From assembly GCA_947623455.1 (NCBI GenBank), contig OX392529.1, forward strand, positions 9,052,001 to 9,116,000: a DNA stretch of 64,000 bases, in the 5' to 3' direction. Source of the stretch: Mimachlamys varia (lineage: Eukaryota > Mollusca > Bivalvia > Pectinida > Pectinidae). Positions 37,201-52,200 of this stretch are shown piece after piece. The translations under genes were made by a program, and so were the position numbers. Every line of letters begins with the position of its first letter. Positions within the stretch are counted from its first letter, which is position 1. The notes under the pieces are model-generated. The model saw nothing but the letters and a program-made list of their open reading frames with translations, was not told the DNA's origin and did no database searches.

Positions 37201-40200
37201 CCTAGATTGACCGCTATATAAAAGAGGTTTTACCTAGAATTTACCGCTATATAACACAGGTTTTACCCTATATTGACCGCTATATAACACAGGTTTTACC
37301 CTAGATTGACCGCTATATTACAGTGGTTTTACCTAGATTGACCGCTATATAAAAGAGGTTTTACCTAGATTGACCGCTATATAACACAGGTTTTACCTAG
37401 ATTAATAGCTATATAACAGAGGTTTTACCTAGATTGACCGCTATATTACAGTGATTTTACCTAGATTGACCGCTATATTACAGTGGTTTTACCTTGATTG
37501 ACAGCTATATAACAGAGGTTTTACCTAGATTGACAGCTATATAACACAGGTTTTACCTAGATTGATAGCTATATAACAGAGGTTTTACCCTAGATTGACC
37601 GCTATATAACAGAGGTTTTACCCTAGATTGACAGCTATATAACAGAGGTTTTACCTAGATTGATAGCTATATAACAGAGGTTTACCCTAGATTGACCGCT
37701 ATATAACACAGGTTTTACCCTAAATTGACTGCTATATAACAGAGGTTTTACCCTAGATTGACAGCTATATAACAGAGGTTTACCCTAGATTGACAGCTAT
37801 ATAACAGAGGTTTACCCTAGATTGACCGCTATATAACACAGGTTTAACCCTTTATTGACAGCTATATAACAGAGGTTTTACCCTATATTGACAGCTATAT
37901 AACAGAGGTTTTACCCTAGATTGACCGCTATATTACAGTGATTTTACCTAGATTGACCGCTATATTACAGTGGTTTTACCTAGATTGACAGCTATATAAC
38001 ACAGGTTTTACCTAGATTGATATAGCTATATAACAGAGGTTTTACCCTAGATTGACCGCTATATAACACAGGTTTCACCCTAGATTGACTGCTATATAAC
38101 AGAGGTTTTACCTAGATTGACCACAATATAACACAGGTTTTACCTAGATTGATAGCTATATAACACAGGTTTTACCTAGATTGACAGCTATATAACAGAG
38201 GTTTTACCCTAGATTGACCGCTATATAACACAGGTTTCACCCTAGATTGACTGCTATATAACAGAGGTTTTACCCTAGATTGACTGCTATATAACAGAGG
38301 TTTTACCTAGATTGATAGCTATATAACAGAGGTTTACCCTAGATTGACCGCTATATAACATAGGTTTTACCCTAGATTGACTGCTATATAACAGAGGTTT
38401 TACCCTAGATTGACAGCTATATAACAGAGGTTTACCCTAGATTGACAGCTATATAACAGAGGTTTACCCTAGATTGACCGCTATATAACACAGGTTTAAC
38501 CCTTTATTGACAGCTATATAACAGAGGTTTTACCCTATATTGACAGCTATATAACAGAGGTTTTACCCTAGATTGACCGCTATATAACACAGGTTTTACC
38601 CTATATTGACAGCTATATAACAGAGGTTTTACCCTAGATTGACTGCTATATAACACAGGTTTTACCTAGATTGATAGCTATATTACAGAGGTTTCACCCT
38701 AGATTGACAGCTATATAACAGAGGTTTTACCCTAGATTTACAGCTATATAACAAAGGTTTACCCTAGATTGACTGCTTTATAACACAGGTTTTACCTAGA
38801 TTGACAGCTATATAACACAGGTTTTACCCTAGATTGACTGCTATATAACACAAGTTTTACCTAGATTGACAGCTATATAACAGAGGTTTTACCCTAGATT
38901 GACAGCTATATAACAAAGGTTTACCCTAGATTGATAGCTATATTACAGAGGTTTCACCCTAGATTGACCGCTATAACAGAGGTTTTACCCTAGATTGACT
39001 GCTATATAACAGAGGTTTCACCTAGATTGACTGCTATATTACAGAGGTCTCACCCTGGATTGACTCCTGTCTGTGTGTATAAGCTGTGATCAGACACCAG
39101 TATTAGAATGTGTGTGTGTGTAACACTATATTGCTCACACTTTTTTACACACTAGTCAGTCTATGTGTGTCACAGTATGATAGAGTCCAGTACCTTGGAT
39201 TTTGACATGAATGTATTAATGTTATACATTGATTTATTGGTCAACAACTTCTGACCAGTGTAAATATTTATAAATACACTGATCAAGGAAGTATGTGTCA
39301 TTAAAAATAGGCTAGTATCAGTGATACACATGTACTTAGAAAAGCATCTCTGAACCTATACACCTAAAAGTATATCATTCCATATCAAGCTGAATCAAGC
39401 TGGCAACATGATGAAACATTACTGTACTTATCCCTAAAGCATTATTGGGAAAAGTTTGATGATATTTAATCTGACTATTTAATTCAATTTCAGTTTAACA
39501 ATTGTAACTTTTGATATTTTATAGCATTCTAAATAAAATACACATTTTCGTTTTTAGTGGTCTATTCCATATAAAAAAACATGTTCTGTCAATAGCACAA
39601 AAATTCATGGTATAAAGCTTAAGGTTATATATATATCTATGGCCAGGCCACATTTACAGACGAACTAGGTTTTTTTTGTTCTGAGAAGTTGATATATAAG
39701 TTGATGGTTTAATATCTTCAATTGTTTAAATATTTATTTTACGCTTATCATACCATCATCTATTGGAAATTATCACATAAATGACCCATTCAGTCATGTC
39801 TTACGGCCATGTCATAAAAATGGTATTACACACATGTAATAACACTATTGTGACGTCATAAACAAATGATGTCATATGATTGTCTGGGTAGTGAAAATCG
39901 CACTGTCACAGAAAAAAATTGCCTTCTTTATAGAAAATTAATTTGAGAGTTTTTTATGTATTTTCTCTCCATGCACAACAGTTTCCTTATAAGGTATGAA
40001 GTTATAATACAGAACATAAACTGATCATGCTTATATGCGGATCAATGGTCTAAGCTACACAGGTAACTTATCATGTTAATGATAAACTCCACACAACCAT
40101 TTAACGTACAGTCATTTACAATGTAGCTTCATGGGAAAGTAATTTTGAAAGAAAAGATCTGTGTAAGATATTTCTGCACGCCTGACCGGCCACCTCAATC

Positions 40201-43200
40201 AGTTCTCAGAGCCTTTACCTTGTCAGCAGATACACAAAGTATCAATGATGTATTAATTACCTCCTCACTTATCCTACCTTCCGTCACCTCACCCTTATAC
40301 ATGTGGGTTTAATTACCTCCTCACTTATCCTACCTTCCGTCACCTCACCCTTATACATGTGGGTTTAATTACCTCCTCACTTATCCTACCTTCCGTCACC
40401 TCACTCTTATACATGTGGGTTTAATTACCTCCTCACTTATCCTACCTTCCGTCACCTCACTCTTATACATGTGGGTTTAATTACCTCCTCACTTATCCTA
40501 CCTTCCGTCACCTCACCCTTATACATGTGGGTTTAATTACCTCCTCACTTATCCTACCTTCCGTCACCTCACCCTTATACATGTGGGTAAGTGTAGGAAG
40601 TACATCATACTGGAGCAGAGTCTGGGACAAAACCCTCAGTTCTATCTCAAACTAACAGTATAAACGGTACATTACTATAGTGGGACTTAATTGACATCTG
40701 AAATGTTTTATTAAAACGTACCAGTCTGTCACACTGTCACAAAACTGTTAATTGAATTCAATAAAAAGTAATAAAGGGCCCATTTACTTGTAAAGTCAAA
40801 TAGATAAACTGTTGTGCATGGATTCTTGCACTTAATAAATAGAGGATCTTACACAAGTGTTGATGTAATATGGAATTTATTAAACCAGTTAGATAATTAA
40901 ATATGTCATGAGCCTTTAGGCATGACATTGTCTGAGAAGACACATTTTTACACACAGGTTCATAGTGATTATAGGTAATATCTTTACACACAGGTAAAGT
41001 GATTATAGGTAATATCTTTACACACAGGTATAGTGATAAGCAGTATTATCTTTACACACACGTATAGTGATTAGAGGTAATATCATTACACACAGGTACA
41101 GGTATAGTGATTAGCGGTAATATCATTACACACAGGTATAGTGATTATAGGTAACATCTTTACACACAGGTATAGTGATTATTGGTAATACCTTTACACA
41201 GACGTATAGTGATTCTAGGTAACATCTTTACACACAGGTATAGTGATTATAGGTAACATCTTTACACACAGGTATAGTGATTATTGGTTATATCATTACA
41301 CACAGGTATAGTGATTATAGGTAACATCATTACACACAGGTATAGTGATTAGAGGTAATATCATTACACAGGTATAGTGATTAGAGGTAATATCTTTACA
41401 CACAGGTAAAGTGATTATAGGTAATATTTTTACACACAGGTATAGTGATTATAGGTAATATCATTACACACAGATATAGTGATAAGCGGTAATATTTTTA
41501 CACACAGGTAAAGTGATTATAGGTAATACCTTTACACACAGGTATAGTGATTAGCGGTAATACCTTTACACACACATATAGTGATTATAGGTAACATCTT
41601 TACACACAGGTATAGTGATTAGAGGTAATATCATTACACAGGTATAGTGATTAGCGGTAATATCATTACACACAGATATAGTGATTATAGGTAATATCTT
41701 TACACACAGGTAAAGTGATTATAGGTAATATTTTTACACACAGGTATAGTGATTATAGGTAATATCATTACACACAGATATAGTGATAAGCGGTAATATT
41801 TTTACACACAGGTAAAGTGATTATAGTTAATACCCTTACACACAGGTATAGTGATTAGCGGTAATACCTTTACACACACGTATAGTGATTATAGGTAACA
41901 TCTTTACACACTGGTATAGTGATTAGTGGTTATATCATAACATACAGGTATAGTGATTAGAGGTAATATCATTACACACAGGTATAGTGATTATAGGTAA
42001 CACATTACACACAGGTATAGTGATTATAGGTAATATCATTACACACAGGTATAGTGATTATAGGTAATATCATTACACACAGGTATAGTGATTAGTGGTT
42101 ATATCATTACACACAGGTATAGTGATTAGAGGTAATATCATTACACACATGTATAGTGATTAGAGGTAATATCATTACACACATGTATAGTGATTATAGG
42201 TAATATCATTACACACAGCCACAGGTATAGTGGTGTGAGTAACACTTTTAAAACATGATTTTGTATGTTTAGTACTTGTTTATAAATGACTAACATTCTC
42301 CAATTTTCCCATTCCAGCATGGACGTGAAGGATTGCCCCTGAAAAATCTTCGTGATGAACTTATAGACGAGGGTATCACAGAACATATTCCTGATGAAAG
42401 AGTCCAAGAACTGCTGGTGAGAGCAGATGGAGACGGCGATGCCCACATCACATACAAAGAGTTCATGGCAATGGTATGTCAAAAATATAGTCTGGGAGTT
42501 CATGGTAATGGTATGTCTAAAATATAGTCTGGGAGTTCATGGTAATGGTATGTCTAAAATATAGTCAGGGAGTTCATGGTAATGGTATGTCTAAAATATA
42601 GTCAGGGAGTTCATGGTAATGGTATGTCTAAAATAGAGTCAGGGAGTTCATGGTAATGGTATGTCTAAAATAGAGTCAGGGAGTTCATGGCAATGGTATG
42701 TCAAAAATATAGTCTGGGAGTTCATGGTAATGGTATGTCTAAAATATAGTCAGGGAGTTCATGGTAATGGTATGTCTAAAATATAGTCTGGGAGTTCATG
42801 GCAATGGTATGTCTAAAATAAAGTCTGGGAGTTCATGGCAATGGTATGTCTAAAATATAGTCTGGGAGTTCATGGCAATGGTATGTCAAAAATATAGTCT
42901 GGGAGTTCATGGTAATGGTATGTCTAAAATAAAGTCAGGGAGTTCATGGTAATTGTATGTCTAAAATATAGTCAGGGAGTTCATGGTAATGGTATGTCTA
43001 AAATATAGTCTGGGAGTTCATGGTAATGGTATGTCTAAAATATAGTCTGGGAGTTCATGGTAATGGTATGTCTAAAATAGAGTCAGGGAGTTCATGGCAA
43101 TGGTATGTCAAAAATATAGTCTGGGAGTTCATGGTAATGGTATGTCAAAAATATAGTCTGGGAGTTCATGGTAATGGTATGTCTAAAATATAGTCAGGGA

Positions 43201-46200
43201 GTTCATGGTAATGGTATGTCTAAAATAAAGTCTGGGAGTTCATGGCAATGGTATGTCTAAAATATAGTCTGGGAGTTCATGGCAATGGTATGTCAAAAAT
43301 ATAGTCTGGGAGTTCATGGCAATGGTATGTCAAAAATATAGTCTGGGAGTTCATGGTAATGGTATGTCTAAAATATAGTCAGGGAGTTCATGGTAATGGT
43401 ATGTCTAAAATATAGTCAGGGAGTTCATGGTAATGGTATGTCTAAAATATAGTCAGGGAGTTCATGGTAATGGTATGTCTAAAATATAGTCTGGGAGTTC
43501 ATGGTAATGGTATGTCTAAAATAGAGTCAGGGAGTTCATGGTGATGGTATGTCTAAAATAAAGTCTGGGAGTTCATGGCAATGGTATGTCTAAAATATAG
43601 TCAGGGAGTTCATGGTAATGGTATGTCTAAAATATAGTCAGGGAGTTCATGGTAATGGTATGTCTAAAATAGAGTCAGGGAGTTCATGGTGATGGTATGT
43701 CTAAAATAGAGTCTGGGAGTTCATGGCAATGGTATGTCTAAAATAAAGTCAGGGAGTTCATGGTAATGGTATGTCTAAAATATAGTCTGGGAGTTCATGG
43801 CAATGGTATGTCTAACATATAGTCAGGGAGTTCATGGCAATGGTATGTCTGAAATATAGTCTGGGAGTTCATGGCAATGGTATGTCTAAAATATAGTCAG
43901 AGAGTTCATGGTAATGGTATGTCTAAAATATAGTCAGGTAGTTCATGGTAACAGTAAGTCTACATAGAGTCAGGGAGTTATGGCAATGGTATGTCTACAA
44001 AGAGTCCAGGAGTTCATGGCAATTGTATGTCTACTTAGAGTCAGGGAGTTCATGGTAATGGTATGTCTACATAGAGTCAGGGAGTTCATGGCAATTGTAT
44101 GTCTACTTAGAGTCAGGGAGTTCATGGCAATTGTATGTCTACTTAGAGTCAGGGAGTTCATGGTAATGGTATGTCTACATAGAGTCAGGGAGTTCATGGT
44201 AATGGTATGTCTACATAGAGTCAGGGAGTTCATGGTAATGGTATGTCTAAAATATAGTCAGGGAGTTCATGGTAATGGTATGTCTAAAATATAGTCAGGG
44301 AGTTCATGGCAATGGTATGTCTACATAGAGTCAGTGAGTTCATGGTAACGGTAAGTCTACATAGAGTCAGGGAGTTCATGGTAATGGTATGTCTACTTAG
44401 AGTCAGGGAGTTCATGGTAATGGTATGTCTACAAAGAGTCAAGGAGTTCATGGTAATGGTATGTCTACATATAGTCAGGGAGTTCATGGTAATGGTATGT
44501 CTACATAGAGTCAGGGAATTCATGGCGCAATTGTATGTCTAAAATATAGTCAGGGAGTTCATGGTAATGGTATGTCTAAAATATAGTCAGGGAGTTCATG
44601 GTAATGGTATGTCTAAAATATAGTCTGGGAGTTCATGGTAATGGTATGTCTAAAATATAGTCAGGGAGTTCATGGCAATGGTATGTCTACATAGAGTCAG
44701 TGAGTTCATGGTAACGGTATGTCTACATAGAGTCAGTGAGTTCATGGTAATGGTAGGTCTACAAAGAGTCAAGGAGTTCATGGTAATGGTAGGTCTACAA
44801 AGAGTCAGTGAGTTCATGGTAACGGTATGTCTACATAGAGTCAGTGAGTTCATGGTAATGGTATGTCTACATAGAGTCAGTGAGTTCATGGTAACGGTAT
44901 GTCTACATAGAGTCAGGGAGTTCATGGTAATGGTATGTCTACATAGAGTCAGGGAGTTATGGTAATGGTATGTCTACATAGAGTCAAGGTGTTATGGCAA
45001 TGGTAGGTCTACAAAGAGTCAGTGAGTTCATGGTAACGGTATGTCTACATAGAGTCAGTGAGTTCATGGTAATGGTATGTCTACATAGAGTCAGGGAGTT
45101 ATGGCAATGGTATGTCTACAAAGAGTCAGTGAGTTCATGGTAATGGTATGTCTACATAGAGTCAGTGAGTTCATGGTAACAGTAAGTCTACATAGAGTCA
45201 GGGAGTTATGGCAATGGTAGGTCTACAAAGAGTCAAGGAGTTATGGCAATGGTATGTCTACAAAGAGTCAGGGAGTTCATGGTAATGGTATGTCTACATA
45301 GAGTCAAGGAGTTCATGGTAATGGTATGTCTACATAGAGTCAGGGAGTTCATGGCAATGGTATGTCTACATAGAGTCAGGGAGTTCATGGTAACGGTAAG
45401 TCTACATAGAGTCAGTAAGTTCATGGTAATGGTATGTCTACATAGAGTCAGGGAGTTATGGTAATGGTATGTCTACAAAGAGTCAAGGAGTTCATGGTAA
45501 TGGTATGTCTACATAGAGTCAGGGAGTTATGGTAATGGTATGTCTACATAGAGTCAGGGAGTTATGGCAATGGTAGGTCTACAAAGAGTCAAGGAATTCA
45601 TGGTAACGTTAAGTCTACATAGAGTCAGGGAGTTCATGCCAATGGTATGTCTACATAGAGTCAAGGTGTTCATGGTAATGGTATGTCTACATAGAGTCAG
45701 GGAGTTATGGCAATGGTAGGTCTACATAGAGTCAGGGAGTTATGGCAATGGTATGTCTACAAAGAGTCAAGGAGTTCATGGTAACGTTAAGTCTACATAG
45801 AGTCAGGGAGTTCATGCCAATGGTATGTCTACATAGAGTCAAGGTGTTCATGGTAATGGTATGTCTACATAGAGTCAGGGAGTTATGGCAATGGTAGGTC
45901 TACATAGAGTCAGGGAGTTATGGCAATGGTATGTCTACAAAGAGTCAAGGAGTTCATGGTAATGGTATGTCTACATAGAGTCAGGGAGTTATGGCAATGG
46001 TAGGTCTACAAAGAGTCAAGGAGTTCATGGTAATGGTATGTCTACATAGAGTCAGGGAGTTCATGGTAATGGTATGTCTACATAGAGTCAGGGAGTTATG
46101 GCAATGGTAGGTCTACAAAGAGTCAAGGAGTTATGGCAATGGTAGGTCTACAAAGAGTCAAGGAGTTCATGGTAATGGTATGTCTACATAGAGTCAGTAA

Positions 46201-49200
46201 GTTCATGGTAATGGTATGTCTACATAGAGTCAGGGAGTTATGGCAATGGTATGTCTACATAGAGTCAGGGAGTTATGGCAATGGTATGTCTACAAAGAGT
46301 CAGTGAGTTATGGCAATGGTATGTCTACATAGAGTCAGGGAGTTATGGTAATGGTAAGTCTACATAGAGTCAGGGAGTTCATGGTAATGGTATGTCTACA
46401 TAGAGTCAGGGAGTTCATGGTAATGGTATGTCTACATAGAGTCAGGGAATTCATGGTAATGGTATGTCTACATAGAGTCAGGGAGTTATGGCAATGGTAT
46501 GTCTACAAAGAGTCAAGGAGTTCATGGTAATGGTAAGTCTACAAAGAGTCCAGGAGTTCATGGTAATGGTATGTCTACATAGAGTCAGGGAGTTCATGGT
46601 AACGGTAAGTCTACATAGAGTCAGGGTCAGTTCATGGTAATGGTATGTCTTAACATAGAGTCAGGGAGTTCATGGCAATGGTATGTCTACATAGAGTCAG
46701 GGAGTTCATGGTAATGGTATGCCTACAAAGAGTCCAGGAGTTCATGGTAATGGTATGTCTACATAGAGTCAGGCAGTTCATGGTAATGGTATGTCTACAT
46801 AGAGTCAGGGAATTCATGGTAATGGTATGTCTACATAGAGTCAGGGAATTCATGGTAACGGTATGTCTACATAGAGTCAGGCAGTTCATGGTAATGGTAT
46901 GTCTACATAGAGTCAGGGAGTTCATGGTAATGCTATGTCTACATAGAGTCAGGCAGTTCATGGTAATGCTATGTCTACATAGAGTCAGGCAGTTCATGGT
47001 AATGCTATGTCTACATAGAGTCAGGCAGTTCATGGTAACGGTATGTCTACATAGAGTCAGGCAGTTCATGGTAACGGTATGTCTACATAGAGTCAGGCAG
47101 TTCATGGTAATGGTATATCTAAAATATAGTCAGGGAGTTCATGGTAATGGTATGTCTACATAGAGTCCGGCAGTTCATGGTAACGGTATGTCTACATAGA
47201 GTCAGGCAGTTCATGGTAATGGTATGTCTACATAGAGTCAGGGAGTTCATGGTAATGCTATGTCTACATAGAGTCAGGCAGTTCATGGTAATGCTATGTC
47301 TACATAGAGTCAGGCAGTTCATGGTAATGGTCATTACTCATTTAAGGCTATAATACATAGAATTGATAGCAGCTTCATGATAGGTAGTGGTTTGTGTACT
47401 GAGTTTATGAACAGTACAATGAATAGCATTAGGTAGTTGAATGATTACTAGCAGCTCTCATAATAAGTTAGAACACCAGGAAATGTATTGTCTCACAGGG
47501 CTAAAATGTCCATCACATTATGATAAAGTAGGCTGTTATAGCATACAGCGCATTTGTTTGAATGCTAACAAATAGAGCTTGCGTACATCATAATCAATAA
47601 TGTAAACCAATTATACTTTATTTCAATGGACAGAATGTAGACAGAGTTTCCTAAATCTTTGGTATTTTATCCACAGATGACCCGTGACTTGACCAAAGCA
47701 GAGCGATCTGCATTTAAGAGTGTTCTTCGGGACGCCATTGCGGATATTTTGCCTAAACACATGCGGGATGATTTCATAGCCAATTATACATGTTGTCCAC
47801 CTCCAATCTTCATGATTACCGTCAGTATAGTGGAGGTGAGTTGTCTCCCCTGGAGAACGCTATTTGCATACATTTTGTTTAGTAGCATCTTCTAGCCCTG
47901 ATCTTAATGGTGTCCAGGAAAAACAATATACAAATTAAACGGTCAAAAAAGACACGTTAAAGTTTATAATTGAAGCGCCTGATTTTCCTGAGTCATGTGT
48001 TTATATATGGTGTGAATTATGGATAGCAATTTAAGGTTACACAGTTAGATGTCTCAATCAATTTTTGTAGTAAGCATCATTGACATAGGGTATTGCCCTA
48101 ATGTTAGGTAATTAAGTGTTGGTTCATTTTAGTACACCGTAGTGCAGACTTTAGGTTCTATACTCCTTCATGAAATTGGCTTCATATTAATTTTGTTAAT
48201 GGGTGTAGACGGAAGTCTTGCGTTGTGTGCACGCATGTTCTGTAGTGAAGTATTGTAAACAGATTGTTACTAAGGAAGCTAATTTGCAACTTGGCCTTTT
48301 TATATGAAGTTTTCCGTCGTTCTTTCCCCTAGCACACAAAACAAATGTTTTAAATCTCCAGTATGTCTTGTCTTGTACACGGTCTGACTGAGGAGAGGGA
48401 GGGGAGATGTTTTGATAATCCTAAATTCCTAATAAAAATTAAACATCCTTATTAAAAAATCTGTTAATATCCTCACCTGACCTTTGTTCAAATGTTGCTC
48501 AAAAAATTATCCTTAGGTGCTGAGCAGCTTTGATGTCATACCGACATAATTCTAGTTTGGACTTATATTTTACATCTGTAAGGACTAGACCTTGTCAAAC
48601 CATTACAAATTGTTCAGTAAGTAAGTGATGCAATAAAAGGCAGACATTCTTGTCGTAACATTATAAACGTTTAAAGTTTGAATATTTGCACACTGATCAG
48701 AATCAGGAAGATGTTTAAACCTAGCTGTTTTGTGTTTAAACAGATCATTATATTTGTGGTGTATGCCATGGAGCTCAAAGACACCACTACTCCTGTCACG
48801 GCCACCTCAGGTGTTCCCACCTACAGCCCACTGATCTACCTGCCGAAGAGGAGATACGAGGCATGGCGATTTGTCACATACATGTTCATACACCAGGGGT
48901 AGGTAATTAAACCATGACATTGGGATTCATCACATACAATTGTCATGTTCATACACCAGGGGTAGGTAATTAAACCATGACATTGGGATTCATCACATAC
49001 AATTGTCATGTTCATATACCAGGGGTAGGTAATTTAACCATGAATTATGAGGCTTTGGGATTTATCAAATACAATTGTTATGTTCAACACCAGGGGTAGG
49101 TATTAAACCATAAACTCGTACACATCACCGCTATTGTATAGATTTTTCCCAAAGGTGTTTTTATTCCCTTTGATAGGCCACAATGGTGGATACAAGAATG

Positions 49201-52200
49201 AAGATGGACTTCTGGGAAGTATTTTTGTGGTGATTTAATTGGTGCCATGTGAGAATCGGATGATGTAATTTCCATTATGACGTCCTGATAAATGGCACAA
49301 ATTTATTACAAAAACACTTCCCAATGCAGTCGTGATATTGCAAACAAGGAAGATAACAACACGATGCCTATACCATCGTAGAGGTTAAGATGTCTTAGGC
49401 TGGACATTCATTTCTCTCCGAAACAAACCACTTATATGTCTTAGGCTGGACATTCATTTCTCTCCGAAACAAACCACTTATATGTCTTAGGCTGGACATT
49501 CATTTCTCTCCGAAACAAACCACTAATATGTCTTAGACTGGACATTCATTTCTCTCCGAAACAAACCACTTATATGTCTTAGGCTGGACATTCATTTCTC
49601 TCCGAAACAAACCACTAATATGTCTTAGACTGGACATTCATTTCTCTCCGAAACAAACCACTTATATGTCTTAGACTGGACATTCATTTCTCTCCGAAAC
49701 AAACCACTTATATGTCTTAGGCTGGACATTCATTTCTCTCCGAAACAAACCACTTATATGTCTTAGACTGGACATTCATTTCTCTCCGAAACAAACCACT
49801 AATATGTCAATTTCATTGTTAATAATGATTGTTTTTTAATTGAATAAAAAAAAATGAGTTGAAAGCTTTATGGGTTGAGGTATTTACAGTAAGTATATTG
49901 ATGACAGTAAGGGCAGATATTGAAATGTGTTGAATTTCATATACTTTTAAAGGAATTAAAGCAGCTGAGTATATCTGTTAATAGGAAATGGTTTGTCAGA
50001 TTTTGTCGATAAAATGCTTGAGGGTTTAAAAATAAAAAAAATATTGTACATAAGGTTAAAACTACATGTGAAATTTGATTACATGCAAATTCACAAAAAA
50101 TCATGGTATATGTTCATGTTTATTCCTTTCATACTGGTCTAGAGAAATGAGTTTAAAAAGTAATACAGAACCTGCACTTTACTGTGGCTAATATTAAGTC
50201 ATGTAAAATGAAGAGTGTTTATGTTAATTATTTCATTTTGATATTTCAAGCAAATAGGAGATTTAATAGATATTGATATTGAAATCATGATGATAATGTC
50301 ATGGAAAATCGTAGATGTGTAAGAGAGAGATATCCAATATGTTACGCAATAATTACACTCACTTTTAAAAACTGCTTTTTAAGCTAATCTGATATGCAAG
50401 CATTTCAGTTTCATGAGAATTAAGGGAAATGATGTATTACCACACTTACTTTTATCATGGTTATGTCACAGTTGCTTTCTGTTTTAGGTACCTCCACATC
50501 ATCTCCAATCTCATTTTTCAACTTCTTCTCGGTCTGCCTCTGGAAATGGTCAACAAGTTCTGGAGAATTCTCGTCATCTATGTTCTGGGTGTCATAGCTG
50601 GTGAGTTACGTACATTTCTGTGGCTGAAATTATTAGTTTATCAAATAATTCACTTTTCAAGGACAAAAATTTCTAACACAGATATATTGATTGGTCGATG
50701 CAGGCAAATTACTGTAAACGACTACATTATTTACATTATTTATTAGTGGTAATCTTATCTTCGTGAATTTTGCATTGATATCATCATCCACTAAATTATG
50801 ATTGCTCTAATACAGGTTATGTATATAATTGCATATTACTGTCTATATTTGTCGGTATTATTATGAGCGCACCAATTCATCATAGCATGTATCTGTTTAG
50901 ATCAGTTATGTGCTAGATTTGAGTGCGCCAAAATAACAATGTTTACAGCATGTTTCTATATCCATATCCTAAATTATTATATTTAACTGTCTGGGATATT
51001 CATTACATGTTCATTGAAGAACATTTTGAATACGGACTTGTAAAAAGTTCAGTTTTAGGTTTAGTTCTAGGGTAATCATCTAATAGTTCTTTATTAAAAG
51101 TTGAAGACATTTGTGAAGCTGTCACTGAGAGCATGATAAAATAATTGTTATGTATATGATCTAAAATGTGAAGTGTTTTTAGAAGTACTAACTTCAGTGG
51201 ATAAAATTGTAGTATATATATGATAAGTAACTTTCTGATCTACAGGATCTCTCGCCCACTCAGTGACGGATCACGATGTTGCGTTAGCGGGAGCTAGTGG
51301 GGGCTGCTATGCTCTGATTGGTGCCCACATAGCGTCTGTCATTGTGGTAAGTAACCACGGTAACCACATCATTTTGTATTCCATAATTCTACCTTTGTTG
51401 TTTACTGAAAAATAATATTTCCAATATTTTGTAAGTATCTGCTTAAGTAAGTAATAAGTACGATTTTGCCTTTATAATAAGGAAGTTGGTAATGTGTGAC
51501 TCTGATCAGTTTCTAACCTGTCATGTGTTATAATTCATTTTTCATCTGTCATTTGTAATCAACCAGTGTGATATTGTTTATCTCAGAAACCCTTTATAGC
51601 TTTGTTAGAGTCTGTTGCCAATTTATTCCTATAAGGCCTATTCTTGATTCCTGTTTTACATTTCAGAACTGGAAGGAGATGAACTATAAATGTTTTGAGG
51701 GCAACATCTGCCGGTTCCTTCTCAGTGCCCCCGTCAGACTGACATTACTCCTCACATTCTGTATGTATATACCTTCTAGACACATCTATATTCCTGACAA
51801 AACCTATAAACCTCTACTGGAAGGAAATTAAACAAAGAAAACAAACGTAAAAAAAGGGATAACCTAATGAAAATACATAGATAAAATTGTAACCCCCAAG
51901 TTTTGAAATGGATAATTCTGTTCCTAATTAGGAACTGTTCAAGTCTTTTTAAACAAAAACTTTTGAAGAGTATTTTTTGATTATTGAAAGGAAGATAGAA
52001 AAGTCACTTTCCAATGTGCCTTAATGATTGAATTACAATTTTACATCTGACAACTCTTGGAATAAAAATCTGGTTTACATCCATCATTTCTTATTTGTCT
52101 GTTTTATGTCAATGAAAAGATTAAACTTTCAAATTCTTTTTCTTTTCATTTAACATTTTGTTATGGAGGTCAAATATTTCACGAAATAAAGAAAATAAAA

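Noticed and set aside
36870..39065. Array derived from the rhomboid microexon
   Set aside because: The unit shows no similarity to the exon at 36648-36671 and starts about 200 bp away.
40950..42232. Junction-spanning array at the rhomboid exon 3 acceptor
   Set aside because: The 34-bp unit stops about 85 bp before the exon and shares no exon sequence, so it is not counted with the five junction arrays.
43970..47353. Open frames up to 163 codons repeating FMVMVCLHRVRE in the 36-bp satellite
   Set aside because: Lie inside rhomboid intron 3, open on both strands, and are produced by unit length alone.
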